In this document: positions 1 through 14,100 of the stretch, piece by piece
How positions within the stretch are numbered: position 1 is the first letter of the stretch
Layout: each line of letters starts with the position of its first letter
Source: Incurvaria masculella
Lineage: Eukaryota; Arthropoda; Insecta; Lepidoptera; Incurvariidae
Length of the DNA: 64,000 nucleotides
NCBI GenBank assembly: GCA_946894095.1
Contig: OX335646.2
Location: 15,866,077 to 15,930,076 of the forward strand
Reading direction: 5' to 3'
Notes under the pieces: generated by a model
The model's input: only the letters and a program-made list of their open reading frames with translations
The model's database searches: none
Told to the model about the DNA's origin: nothing
Position numbers and translations under genes: made by a program

Positions 1-628
1 CAGCAAGAACATTCCTGGTCATCATCAGACCCTGAATATTTTGCATGAGGTCAATGCCAATCAAGTTTCAGCTTACCACCCAAACCCGAAGCATGTAGCT
101 AGCGCCATTGCTGAGTACCAGCAAGAACATCCTGGTCATCATCAGACCCTGAATATTTGGCATGAGGTCAATGCCAATCAGGTTTCAGCTTATTACCTAA
201 ACCCGAAGCTCGTAGCTAGTGCCGTTTCCGAGTACCAGCAAGAACATTCCTGGTCATCATCAGACCCTGAATATTTTGCATGAGGTCAATGCCAATCAAG
301 TTTCAGCTTGTAACCCAAACCCGAAGCTCGTAGCTAGCGCCGTTGTTGCGGGCGAGCAAGAACATTCCTGGTCATCATTAGACCCTGAATGTTGAGCATA
401 AGGTTAATGCCAATCAGGTTTCAGCTTACAAATCAAACCCGAAGCTTGTAGCTAGCGCCGTTACTAAGTACCAGCAAGAACATTCCTGGTCATCATCAGA
501 CCCTAAATATTTTGCACGAGGTTAATGCCAATCAGGTTTTAGCTTGCAAACCAAACCCGAAGCTTGTAGTTAGCGCCGTTTCTGAGTTCCAGCAAGAACA
601 TTCCTGGTCATCATCAGACCCTCGGGGA
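1..628. repeat. About 118-bp tandem repeat (minisatellite), five-plus units
   Basis: Units begin cagcaagaacattcctggtc near 1, 119, 236, 354, 472 and 590. Each contains aatgccaatcaggtttcagc and cccgaagctcgtagctagcg. Units differ by scattered substitutions. The first two and a half units happen to be open in one frame, with a 39-residue peptide repeat, but later units have stops and indels. It may continue left of base 1. Confidence 0.9.
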
Positions 629-705
629 TGGATGGATGGTGTGTTGGGCTAATATCATGACAATAGGTGAGGTATTAGGCATTCATGTCGTTACAAGAAA
701 AAAAT
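629..705 (+). mobile_element. SINE 3'-end fragment (copy H)
   Basis: The sequence ggtgtgttgggctaatatca, tgacaataggtgaggtatta and ggcattcatgtcgttac followed by an A tract matches the last about 75 bp of the SINE body. It directly abuts the last minisatellite unit. Confidence 0.65.
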
Positions 706-1338
706 TTTTTTTTTTTACTCACTGTTTGTGCCGACAGTACTTTCTGTGAAGGCGCACGGATGCCTGTTTTGGTCACTCTGAGTGCCTGTGTGTTTTTTCA
801 AATAACTCTATAATTATACTACCTACCCTAAATGTGAATATAAAAAATGAAAGAGGAATGATGTGTTCATGTACTTAGCGAGTTTGAATGAAGTTTATAC
901 CTACAGTGGAAGTGCATTAGCTTTGATTACATTTTATAAGCCAATATTTTGTCGAATTTTCTGTTTTAACTTTGTACTTTTGGTTATATATAACGATTTT
1001 ATCAAAAATGTTTTTACACCAATGGATACTACATTTAGCGCGCTTTATATTGGTATTTAAATTGTTACGATATTTAAAAAAAAATCATCTAAACTCTTGT
1101 GTTTTCTAAACCCTTCGCGGCCGCGCGAAAACAACATAAATACGCTGCACCCGTAGCGCCCGTTTATCCCGCGCCCTTACACAGAGGACGGGTTAATAAT
1201 ACATGAATATAATGTGTGACTCGTTTAAGTGTACCTGTAGTGCCTGCAGATGAAAATAAATAAAATTAAATAATTCACTAACAACACATCTTCATAAAAT
1301 GGACCAATAGATACAAGTTATATGTTTTAAAAATGTAC
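706..1338. other. Intron sequence left of exon 70, nothing recognised
   Basis: AT-rich sequence with one GC-rich island near 1118-1190 (ttcgcggccgcgcgaaa is a perfect-looking hairpin). No exon, gene or repeat was recognised. Confidence 0.5.
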
Positions 1339-4300
1339 CTCCTTGGCGGCCAATAGCGCCTCAGCGGTGTCCAGCTCCTTTTTGGCACCCTGATACTTGG
1401 CTTGCATGACCGCGAGGTTGGCCTTCAGTGGAAGCACGTCCTTGTTCACCGAGTAAAACTGCGCCATTGCGATGGTCCACGAGATCAGGCCGGCGACGTT
1501 TCCGCACGCTGTCTTCGCCGCCTCGAATGTGTATTGACTGAAATTTCACCAATGATTATAGATATTAATGATTTCACCGAAGATAATAATATGTTTTTCC
1601 CTTGCAGGTAGCGAAAGTTCTCCTTTACCTTATCATGCTCGCTGTTTGTGTTTTGTTTTCCTGAACTGGTCAATGTTAAAATATGACAAATCCGAGTGCA
1701 TTGTTCTGTCTATGGATGATTAATAAACAAAACCAGTGCACTGTAAAAGGCCAAATGGGTAATTAGGAAACTTAAGGACGAAACCTTTTACAAGAACTTC
1801 ATAAATAAGCTGGGGGTCATTCAGAGCAAGAGTGAGTTCGAGTTCGGGAGTGAGTTAACCTAAAAATAGCTGGGAAATATATTATTATTTAAATAACGGA
1901 ACCGTTATTTATACTTCCAACGTATTTACGGGACAAACCAGATTTTTACCTAACTGTAATGATGTTCTAGAAGTGTGGAAACATTAACTATTTAAAAAAG
2001 TGAGTTGATATTTAGTGGCGAATTCGAACTCACTCTTACTCTGAATGGACCCCCTGTGTTGCCTTACCGGTGAGTTATTTACTGAATATAAATTACATGA
2101 ATTAATTAATGAATAGTCCCAAGGATAGATGGTATAAATAGCGACTCTACAACGAGAGAATAAAATGCTATTGAGCTTGCAAAACAACAAAATTGTAACA
2201 ATAAGCCCGTCCCACTGCGCGTATGCACGGTCGCATTCAAAAGTCCTATAGTACTTCGTAGAGCGATTGCTATGAAGCGCTCTCACCGGGCGGAGGTGAA
2301 GCGGGAGATCGCACGGTTGCGCTAGGATGAGATATTTCAAAATTCCTAGGTCATTCAATCAATTACCTCTCATCCTTAGGAAGCTCAAATAATAATAAGT
2401 GGTAATAAATGTAATTATTTCAACACCCGAATGCTATGAAGTACCGTAAGTTCGGATTTTATTAAAGTGCTCTTTCTATAAACAATTAATGCAATGCAAC
2501 TAATGAAAACTTTACTAAAGCAGTTAAGTACTTGCTTGCTAGTGCACAACGGCGCGTGTCACGTCGTACGCAATCGAGTGACACTGCACAGAATTTGAGC
2601 CAATAATATTGTCGCGCATTGTGTCAGGCCCGGTGAGGAAAACACTCTTCACGTGGCCAAATATCTTACAACAAATCAGCTTTTAGTCTGAGGGCAGACC
2701 GCGAAGACATGAAAAAAAAAACATTGTGGCAAATTATGTTGTGTGCAATGTATTTTACCTGAAGCTGAAATATGGTTGCAACAAGTCAACCATCTCTGCA
2801 TTGATTTCATCCTTGGGATAGTTCTTCAAATTAAATAAGAATCTCGAATCCGCCATTACCTGAGAATATAGTTATATTATTGGACTGTACATTATGAATC
2901 GAAAGAAAGTAATTCTGAAAACTTTTCATTAGGTGTTTCGCAAGGCATGTTTCATGTTGGGCCAGAAAGTTATCTTATATTATTAGTGAAATTTATTGAC
3001 TTATAAAGTGTTTGGAAACAGAAGAAATACATAATAGGTACCTTCAGAGATTCGGCCCATGAAGCAGTCAAGAATTGTTTTTCCAGGTCGGGTTTGATGG
3101 GGTCTATTCTCTTTCGGAACAATATCAGCACGGCATCCATGATCAACGTAATAAGGAAAGGTGGTTTTCCAAGTTTTCTCACAGTGGCAATGTCAGCAGC
3201 GTTAATAGTCTAAAAAGTACCAATTTTAAAATTTGTGACTAGAGCAGCAAGCACACTGCTATCGCACTTTCTATATTTTTTTCCACTTAGTTATATCAAT
3301 CTAACCAAAATGATATTAATCGAACTAAATCTAGACATGAGGTAGTATTAATGCAGTAGCATCAAAATACCCCAAACTTTGATTTATACTCTTCCTTATT
3401 CCTTCAATTATCAAATTTGAATATTTGGGAATACTTATTTACTGATCAGGGTAGTACCAGATACCACGAACATATTGAAGAAGTACGTCGTAAAGTATAA
3501 GTACGTAGCACCCGTAATCATAGAGGATGTATGAAAAATGTATGTCTGAAAAGGAAGCGAAAGAAGTATGTTGTGATCAAACTGTAAGGCGCTTTATCAT
3601 CTTTGCCAACCGCCCTGGCATAATGGTATATACATATTTATATATGTACGGAGCATATTACAGTCACTCAGCATTGACCTTTATCTATAGGATGGCAAAA
3701 AATATCAGAATCTGAAAACAAGGATTCGCTCACAATCAACTTCTAAAGTACTCAAAGAGAAGTTAAAATAAATGTGACATGATGTCGCGAAATGTAGATA
3801 AATAAAACAAACAGTCCTGGGCTGCCGTGGATGCGCCCGTACGCGAATTCAAGCGTGCGCGGCTGATTTCAAGGCCATTAATACAAATTGGTCCCATTGG
3901 CCGGGGTGTATCGCCGTGCAGCGTGATGCACCAGAATAAGGTAGGACACTTTATAGCCGCAAACCTTAAGTATGCGATGATTGATCGTATCCAAGGAATG
4001 TTACCTGCAACGCGGCCTCGGCGGCCTCGAGCGCCGGCTTGGCATCGGCAAGTTTCTCCTCGGCGATGGCGGTCTCCGCGGCGATCACCGTCACCAGCTG
4101 CACGGCGCGCTCCTTCACCTCCAGCACCTCCGCCTTCACTACCTCCGCTGCCGCCGCCGACTCCGCCACCACCGCCAGCACCTACAAACACTGTTACTTC
4201 CAACAGTGCACACAACACACGACATATGCCACGGTTGCAACAGAACCCACAAACATTCGGCTCCTACCGATGACTACGAAAAAACCACCTGTTTTAGTAA

Positions 4301-5186
4301 AAGGTGTCTTATTAACAACTTGAATTTTAAAAACTTGAAAAAATATAATAATTTAATGTTTAATTTACATTTTTCTCTACATTTGTATGGAGGTAGTGAC
4401 GACACTTGACATTATTGCAATGGCAAAAGTTAGGTTGTCGTTTTAAAAACACCTTTTTCCTATATCCGTTTTTAAAAAATATATATAATTTACGATTTGT
4501 AAGCAAACATTTGGTTACGCTGATTTCAGCCTAAACCTAGAAATGTATCTTTCTACTAATTATACTTACGTATAAAATAATATAAGGTTTATTAATAGCA
4601 CCAAATAATTAACTTATACTAAAGGAATGCAAAAAAGGATAAAATATATTTTGAAATGACCTCTTCCGCCTTCGTTGTGGCTTCCTTGATCTCTTTTTCT
4701 TTTATCTCTAATTCTTTCTTAAGTTCATCGACACTTTTACCAGCTTCCACCAACTTTGTAAGGCCAGTTGTCATTCTGAAAGTATGTAGGATAGTAGGAT
4801 CTATATTCAACGAACCCATTTTTCTTCTAACTAAATTTACGATTTAAAGGAGTCAACTAGTTTAAGAATTAAAAAGTATATTTTATTTTAATGTCACACA
4901 ATGGCACTAACTTAAAGCATGTCATAACATTTGCAGATTTTCCTCATTACTAGAAGCACTCCAAACCATCACAATCTTCTTACCTCCTGGCCATTTCGGC
5001 AATATGTTCGTGTTTATCCTTGTAAATAATTTTGTAGCCGCCCAAAAAGGACAGATACGACTTGGGCGTGACGTGCGCCTGTCGCCTGAACCTGTCGAAG
5101 TAGATGACGCAGGCGTCGGACACACTATCTTGCACCATGCCCATAATCTCGATCAAGTTGACCTTGGTTTCTGACGAGCAAACAAC
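1339..5186 (-). CDS. DNAH5/DNAH8-like: Dynein heavy chain exons 65-70: stalk and microtubule-binding domain
   Basis: Exons: 4984-5186, 4661-4775, 4005-4181, 3042-3209, 2759-2859, 1339-1537. They encode residues 3142-3462. Exon 65 has [15 protein letters not shown]. Exons 66-67 form coiled coil 1, with alternating charged heptads ending [19 protein letters not shown]. Exons 68-69 ([19 protein letters not shown], then [19 protein letters not shown]) are the microtubule-binding head. Exon 70 ([26 protein letters not shown]) starts coiled coil 2 and ends at GAG|GTACAT. No further exon is visible between 1338 and 1, so the next one is outside the window. Exon 66 uses a weak GTCATT donor, required by the reading frame and alignment. 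Confidence 0.95.
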
Positions 5187-8100
5187 CTGAATAACGGAAT
5201 ACAAATAATTTATCTGTCAAATAAGCACAACAACTGAGAATGTAAGCAGTGGCTATGACAAGTAAAATGTTTCGCCACTAAAACAATCGTATTGGTTCTG
5301 GCAGCTACCTAAATAGAACCCGAAACCAAAGTGATAAGCTGCTTTTAGGGTCGCAAAGAGGGTGCAGATTGAGCTGGCCAGAGGTTCGATTCAAACCTAA
5401 CCTATGCAGCAAGTTCAATAAAAAAATATTTTAGTAGTGGTAATCGAACTGACGTTGGCAACTAAAAACCAATAGTAAATCACAGGGAAACATAAACAAA
5501 TAAACAAAATTGGTTTGAAATAAATTAGTGTAATTAAATAGTCTATTACTTTTTTTATATTGGGCACAAGATACATTGCATGAGTCGAAAAGTTCATAAA
5601 ATGACATTACATTGAACTCTGAGAGGAAGTGACTTGCGACGGCAATGAGTGCATTCCTGGGCCACTTCTGGAACCAGTCCATGGTGCAGCCGGAGATGAG
5701 GCCGGGGAACTTTAACGCCCGACTCCTGAACTTTTCTCCTACCTGCGAAACACATTTCAGTCAACATTCGGGTTTTTTAACCATCACCAAATGACCTCAC
5801 GGTTGGCCAATCGACTTGGCATGTATATGGGAGTTCCCGTATTTGGTATCATGCATGGGTTTGATCTTCTTACTCTCAGTTACTAGACATCACTGAAAAA
5901 CATGCACATGGGAAACAAATTAAAAAAATACGCTGATGAGGTCTGCGGGGAGCATAGTCTGTCAAAATTACATATGTTTTTTGTTCCTCCCCCCTCATGG
6001 GTTTCCATTCTATACATCACGATCTAATAAAAACTAAGGTCCATATATTAAGTCTTTGTTGAAAACCACCACCAGTCATGTGGGAGTCACCTGGGTTGCT
6101 GCATTATGGATTAATTGTGCATATTAGGACAATTATAAATACAAAGCAAGGGAAGCTGGCTACATGTCGTATGTCACATAGTCCAACCATCAAGGGTAGA
6201 GCGCAAATGGGCTCCCGAAATGCGTTCAACAAGTCAATTACCACCAACAAAAAACCTCCATTATGTCTGTGAATATATTTACTATGGTGGTTCTTCTTCA
6301 CTGAGTTGATCAAATCTGCGGATCAATCAATTGTGACATGACTGAGTGTAGATTGACTACCAGAAGTTGATTAAATAAATGAAATTAAATTGACGGTACA
6401 TACGGGCGAGAAGCAGAGTACAACGTGCAGGTTGGCACGTGAGCGAATGATGAAGTACTCGTAGAGAACGTCCGGCACGGGGACGCGACGAGGCGCGAAC
6501 TTCTTCATTATGGGTGTCAGCTCGTTTAGTATTTCGTCTGCAATGCGATCAGTTGTTGATCAATTTACAAAAATCTACAATTCATGGCATATGCAACAGT
6601 TCAGGACAAATATCAGTTTATTTTGCAAAGACTACCTATGTCTGTCATCTAACATGTTGCAAACCAGCACGAGCATCACTTCGGGTCCAGACGTCGCCTC
6701 TCTCAACCATATTTTAGGGAAAGCAATTCATATTGTTGTATGTTTTCAATCAGCCAGGGTCTCAAATAAGTGTTGTCAGAGCACTTTTTTCCCGAAAATA
6801 ATCAGCCGATTTGGAGATTTGCCCTGGCCTCCAAGGTCGCCAGATTTTACCCCTGTTGACTTCTTCTTATGGGGGATATCTCAAAAGCAAAGTTTTTACC
6901 TACCCGCTTGCCAATCTTGAAGCCTTGAAGGCAAAAATAGCTAAAGAATTTACCTATATCCCAAGCGATTTATTGCAGCGTATGATAACGAATACAAGCG
7001 TTAGAAGGCTTAGAAGGAAAGCGTTTTTGATGATGTTATTTTTCATAAATTATTATTTTCATACATTTTTACACTTCCTTGTACATTATTAAAACTACTG
7101 TAAGCACAACTGACATTTCAAAGTTTAGAAAAAAAAGAAGTTTTTTAAGCATTTTGGCAAAATGTCTTTTAAGTTATGTCCAAAACCTTACAGAACTCAA
7201 CTCAACAAACATTTTGGTTGTGAATGCAAAAAGCATAAATTATTTCGTTCGTTCCAGACTAAATGATTGCCCATTCTGGCAACCAAAACAGAATGAAAAA
7301 AGATAATTGGTAGACATGGTTTAAATACCCATTTCCTCTTTGGGGAAGAGGTTGGCAATCTCGCCCGAACTGAGAATGTTGTTAAGGAACTCGAGAAACT
7401 GCTCGTCCTTTATGTCATTGTCTGTGAAGATGAAGGTGACTCCGCGACCCTGCAGCCCAGCGATGCGGTATAGGATCTTTATGTCGTCCATGAAGTTGTT
7501 TATGTTGTACGCTCTAAAAAGACATATTTCCAATAGGTTGGCATTTACAACTTAGATTTGATCGAGCATGTTCGATGATGTTGGTGGCCCACAGAAGCAA
7601 ATACGACAAAGTAGTTATTTGTTTAAATATTGCACCACCAAAGTAGTCACACGTTCCCGCAGCTACGATGAACCAGCGACCTGCACTTGCGGTCCTAAAC
7701 AGGTAGGAAATGCATCACTCTCGCCAGTCGAGCAAAACGATCCTCTAGAATCTCTCCATCCTTTTCGTTTATGGTCGGTTAACTGTGTAATGAACTCCCT
7801 GCCGAAGCCGTAAAACGTAAAACCTGCGATCCTTTAAACGTGGTGTACGGGTCGGCATGGTTTTTGCAGCCCCTGTGAAAGTTCGAAAGCCCATGGGCGT
7901 CGCCAGTACGCCATATTTCGCATTTTAGATAAAAAAAGTGACAAGGAGAATATTTCAGCAACCATCTTAGCCAATGCAGAATAGCTGAAGGAGTTTTGAT
8001 TAGAAACGAAAATTATTTGCTGTTATAAGTATAGTGAGTACAATCAATAAAGTAATTGGCGACTTGACAATTTTCTGGTTGCAAATCTCAAAGACATATT

Positions 8101-11100
8101 TGTTGCACCAATTTCTTTCCCCCTTTTTAAATAGTTTTTTTTTTTTGTGAACAGTAATGGTATCCATTTGTGTATTAACAGTAAATTGTGGGTAAGCACT
8201 CGGTTACCTTGTCAAAGTGATTTGGTAGAAGCTGAAGTTTGCAATGAATGAAGCAAGTTTGGTCAAACTTTGCTTGCCAGAGCCACCTACTCCCACCAAT
8301 AAAGCGTTGCCCCTGTAAAAAAATATTCTACATATCATAATGAATGAATGAAAACTAACATGTTAAATTAAATCCTAGATGTTAGCTGGTTTTTTCGTCT
8401 TGCTAAATACTTAAGCTACTGTACAAAGCCATTATCCCTTATTAAATGTAACAGTACCTGGGGGTGTTTATAATGCGCGATACTATGAAGAGATGCACCA
8501 TGGCATCATGGAAAAATACCAGGTCGAGGTGCGCACCACGAATCTGCTCGTTGAATAACTCCTCAAAACCCTTAAGTTTCATCAGAACGAAGTCCCACCT
8601 GAAATACACAATTATATTATTACTAGCTGCATCGAAACTATTTGCGGAATGCCTATTTCATAGACCTAGCATAGCACGCTGTGCTTAGAAGACGAACAAA
8701 GTGTGGGAGTGAGACGACAACTCAAGTACCACTACCGTGAGTTAGAGGGAGATGAGACAACTTCTGTCGGAGGTAGACGGCGGCGCGGGACACAAGAGGG
8801 GGTGTGCAGCTACAAACAATCAGATTAGCTGTTTCCCTTATTTATTTATCATATTAATTCTGTAGGCAGAAATAATATTAATAACAACGATTGTTGTTTT
8901 TGTGTTTGTTGTAGAGACAGCACCATAACCAAAAATTTAGTAGCTCTTACGAAGGTATCTCTTCATAGATCTTGGGCGCTTCGAGGCTGATTTCTTCTTC
9001 CTCGTCGCCGGTGGGGTCGGCCGGTTCGCGCAGGAAGTTGACGAAGTACTTTTCTTCCTCGGGAAACTCCTGGAAGAGCTCGGCGCCCAGCTCCGCGGCT
9101 GCCGTACGACGCAGGTTATCAACGAACCACGCTTTGTCGTCGAACGTCGTGAACCTGCGCATTTTTCACCGATCTCTGTGGCCCAATGCATCATGTTTTT
9201 GGCAACCATCTTTTATGCTACTGGACATCGATGGCTATATATTGTCATAATATTAGTCCAACACATCACATCACCACGATGTTCCCTTTATGAGCACGGT
9301 TAAATTTATCTAGAAGGATTTAACACGAAAAATGGGGGTTACACGAATTTCTAACCATGGAGTGGCTCGCATTTGTGACGAAATTTAATAATCTAACTCA
9401 CAAAGAGAAAGAAATGGTAGATGAACGGGGAGGAATTAAATTCATAACCACAGGCAAGGAAAACAAATCACGCACGGCTGAAATGCGCACAGATTGTAGA
9501 TGATATGTAACATATTATCCGCTCAATCTTAGACAGCTAAGGTGACTGACCGACTTAAAGCAGACCTAATTCTTCCACTCTACATAACGACGTTAGATGG
9601 ATCCTCCGCCATGGCCGTAGCGGGAAACACTCAAACACTAAGGTGCTTACATAAAAGAGTAATAAATGAATGTTTTTTCAAACGAAAGTTCAGTATTGGG
9701 CAGTTGAGCAACTGCGTGGATAAAATGTTACGGTATTTTTGACCTGTGAAAGTTAAAAACTATTAGTTCCAGTTAAACTAAGATGGCATGATTCTGTGGA
9801 TCGAAATTAGTATTCCCTTCCAAAATCATAAGAAAGTTTTTAGTTTTTGTTTATCAATGACCCCTGCTGTAATTAATATTGTGCATTGGATTTTTTTTTT
9901 ATGAAAGGTGCAATTTGAATAACGATCGCTTTTAAGCCAGTTATTGTAAGTTACTATAGTTTTACCGATTGTCAGTTCTCGAACTCTGTCTATTTAGAGA
10001 GAAGTGGCGAGGGAGCGATATCGATTCGAGTGATAGAGACACAGACAGTTAGAAACAGAGCCAAGAGAGAGAGATCGATGGAGTTTGAGACTTAGTCAGA
10101 TGAAAACAATTAGAGAGAGAAACAGAAATAAAGAGAAAATGATATAGTGAGAAGCCGATTGTGGGGGAACAAGACAAAATGAGAGAGAAAGAAAGAAACA
10201 AGAGACAGCAAGAACCTGTCAGCGATGACCCGCAAGCACTCGTGGAACCACAGCTTGAGTACGGTGCTGATGGTCGCGCACTCATCCCTCTTGATGAACA
10301 GCATGCCCTCCCAGATGCGGGACAAATCGCGTAGGTTGAACACGTAATGGAACTTGGCTGGAGTGGGCAACATTTTTATCTGCAAAGAAATTAACAGAGG
10401 TATCACAAAATACCTTCCAAAAATACATAGCATTCTAATGTTATATTATATTCCATAGGTTATTCGTAACCAACAGAAACAAACCAACGGTTTTATTGCA
10501 GATTTGAAAGTTAGAATTTATATCATGCTTACCTGCACCAGATATTAAAATTGAGCATTGATTTTTTACTCACTTTGGTTTGTTGCCAAATAATTCGTGT
10601 TAAAGGAATCAAACGTGGTACGAAATCTGCTACTTTCTTGTCAAAACGTGTTCTACAGAAGTACCCAGAGCCAAGTGTGTCTGAAATGCAAGGTTTTTTT
10701 TAGTATCATAGTGTCAAAACCTACTAATTATAAAATTATTTTACAATAAATGTCACAAAATAAAGACTGGAAATAAATTATTTGTCGTTTCAAACTTTTC
10801 CTTATGTATTGTTTTGTCAAACCTGTGCAACAAAGTTATATTATAAAAAGTAAAATCAGATGAAAAGGAAAGAAAAAAAATATTAGAGAGTAAATAGGAA
10901 AAGCGTACCAAATATAAGATCCATGGAAACATTGCTTGGAATTGTGCAATTAAAGACATTGAACTGTCTCTTCAATCTTGGGGGAATATCATTGCGTCCA
11001 CCACCTGAGCATAAATCACACATAGGGTACACACACAAACAGCGCGCTAGCATGTTCAGCGATAGGTCCTTCCGAGGCCAACCCACCTCCTCGCTTTTTT

Positions 11101-14100
11101 AGGGTTCCGTACCCAATGGGTGAAAACGGAACCCTATTACCAAGCCTCCGCTGTCCGTCCGTCCGTCCGTCCGTTCGTCCGTCCGTCTGTCACAGGGCTG
11201 TATCTCATGAACCGTAACAGGTAGGAAGCTGAAATTTTCACAGATTATGTATTTATTTTGCCGTTATAACAACAAATAGGTAACATTATAAAATAATAAT
11301 AATCAAAGGGGGGCCCCATACAAAGAACGTGTTTTTTTTTGTAAATCTTGTGTGATGGTACGGAACCCTTCGTGTGCGAGTCCGACTCGCACTTGGCCAG
11401 TTTTTTTTTAACCCTCATCAGCCTTACCATACTTCTATTCCATTCATCATCAAAATATTCTGACTTTAAACAATGAATTCCACCTAATAATAGTCATTGC
11501 AGATGCCTGAAGAGTAAATTTTTGGCTCATTAGAATTTCTATCGATCATTTTACCGAAACCGATCGATTTGTCGAACCATTTTACCAAAACTGGTGACAT
11601 AACCATTTTTTGATTATTTGATAATTCTTAATCTTAGATCTAATTTCAGAATGTTTTGCGTTCTCAGATCACCCTTAAATCATTCCCAGTACAAACATTC
11701 TAGAGTGAAATTATGTATTACCAATCAGGTTTTTGGCAGAATCTCGAAGTGCAATTGAACCTTCATTCTGCAGGTCATTCCAGACTTGTAAAGTAGGAAT
11801 AGGTATACATTCCTCTGTCGAAATGACCCATCCCCAGCCCCTATTCTAATAATCGTAATACAAGCAGCAGCTATGAACAATTATTAACAATATTGTAACA
11901 ATAAGAAATAAGTTTAAAGAAATTAAGCATTTTAAAGATTAATACTGTACGATATATGCAACAAACACAGAAAATACGTGGCGTGGATCAAGCACTATTT
12001 TCACTCTGACCTGGATGAATCATTGCTCCAAACACTTGGATGTCTGCAATTGTCGAGTATTCGCCAGGTTTATCCAACGAGAAAAAGCCTCCGCCCTCCA
12101 CCATCTGTCTCACTATTTCATTTGTAACCTGTGAAATGATTTTAATAAAAAAACGTAATTGAAGCGATTTCTGTCTAAGTTATTGTTATAGCCGTGCACC
12201 ACCAAAACTGTGCCTGTCTTCACAACATGGTTCTTCACTTTCAGTGTTCCTGTTACAACGACACTAAACACCACCCAGTCGTTGAGCAGTGACTGCATGG
12301 AGGGCAGTGGTCATACACAGCATCCGGATGCTGAAACCGGCCTCCGCCAGCTTGAGCAGATTGAAATTAGTCGCAAGATCAATAATATAATTTCACCACT
12401 AACTAACGCACCTGTTTAGGATTATTTTATACCGAAATTCAAGGATTTGATCAAGGTGCATTAAACGAACGCATAAACTGATTTTATTATCATTTAATTT
12501 TTTTTAATATTGTTGGTATTGGCGTTGTTTAGCGAAATAGCGACATGGCGATAATTCTGGCTGTAGACCAGATATAAGAATGAGTGAGATGTTGGAGGTC
12601 GCCACTTGCCGAGATTTACCAGATGCTACCAAAAAGTTTTGAACTTCCTTAACAACTAAAAAACTGCGTAAAATAGGCAAAAAAAGGTGTGTAAGGTACA
12701 TAATGTACACTGTAGAAATAAGTCAGACTAACTTTTCTAATTGATTTTTTTAGCATAATCTGTGAATTTTATTGTTTTGAACACACACTCAATCAATATA
12801 TAAGTTTAATAAGGTACCATGGCTGGTAGATTAAATAATATAAGCTGAATTTATAGAAAATTAAATTACCTGATCACCCCACTCGTTGACTACAGGCATG
12901 TTGATATCGTCTATGAACACGGTCATAGACCTCCCGTTGGGCGGTCCATATGTTGTACCCACTCGCTTCTCAACATAAGACTCTATTATCCTCTGAAAAT
13001 TAATGTGTTTTTTTTATTTACGAAGAGTAGTTGAGATAAAAATGAGTCTCTGACAAATACAAAGTATCTACTGTTGGCTTTTCCTTATAGAATGCGCGAC
13101 AAATGGCTCCGTACGTGTGTGGCGCATAAGCATTCGGAAATGTGCGAGAGCAACGAATTCCTTGCTGGCTTGACAGGAGCCATTTCACAATCCTTTTAAA
13201 GACCCCTGTTGTCATGTACGGGGAACATAGAGCCAAGGAGTAGTGAAAAGGCAGATCGACAGTGAAAGGATTTAGTCTCTGCCTGGCAGGGGAAAACTAC
13301 CATATCTACAACTCTAGTTCTTAAGGCGCTAGGACTAGCCAACTACTCGCGCCATACAAATGCACTTTTTAACAAATGTAATAATATGTAGTGAAACGCT
13401 TTAGCAAATCCAAATAGAACTCCAGACTGATAATGGATTGTTAATATTTTTTTATTCCATCATTTATTTAAATAATAATAAAAATAAAAAAAGTTGATTT
13501 TTCTCACTAGAAATCTGAAAGTCATTCGATTTCTAGATATAAGCAAAAACAGCATATATGCACAAACAAAAAATTCCATTTGCTTTTAGATTTCTACATT
13601 TAGTCAAAAAAGTTCGGAAATGGACACCGTTTCCGCAATGTATTTTGTATAGAAAAAGGAAACATACATTAACGAAAATCATTCGATTCCTAGACAAGGA
13701 ATCATATATTGTAAGGATGACACTTATAATCGTCAGACTTAGTTAGTTTACTTGGGGTGCCTCGTCTAACTTTGCGATTTGGCTAGTACCAGGCCCTTAA
13801 TGCTAATCAGGAACTGATCTAATATTTTTTTCAGGGAGGGGGGCAGAAGTTAACTAATAAGTCGAGAAGCTTTTCTGTGACATGACCCAGACAAAATCCT
13901 AAGTCAAGCCCGAGAGAAGATGCACTAGGGGGGCAATTTGTTCCCAAAATGGGATTAATTGTATCCCTTGCTTTGGAATTAGTAAATTAGCCTTAGTCTT
14001 GACTCAGGGGGCAATTGCACACAATTACCCCACCCTGGATCCGTGCCTGAACCAAATGACATTGCTGAGAAATCAATAGTCACCTGGAACATATTCGGCG

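Noticed and set aside
1..628. Possible CRISPR array or a repeat-protein gene
   Set aside because: Units are contiguous about 118-bp repeats without unique spacers. The open frame is lost after about 80 codons, and the host is an insect nuclear genome.
3763..4218. Glycine-rich protein on the minus strand and proline-rich protein on the plus strand
   Set aside because: Both are out-of-frame readings of dynein exon 67, whose alanine- and glutamate-rich coiled coil gives GC-rich repetitive codons.
13558..13746. 62-codon protein shared by 13558-13746 and 44037-44225
   Set aside because: It lies inside the two near-identical 480-bp MITEs. Conservation reflects recent transposition, and the composition is not protein-like.
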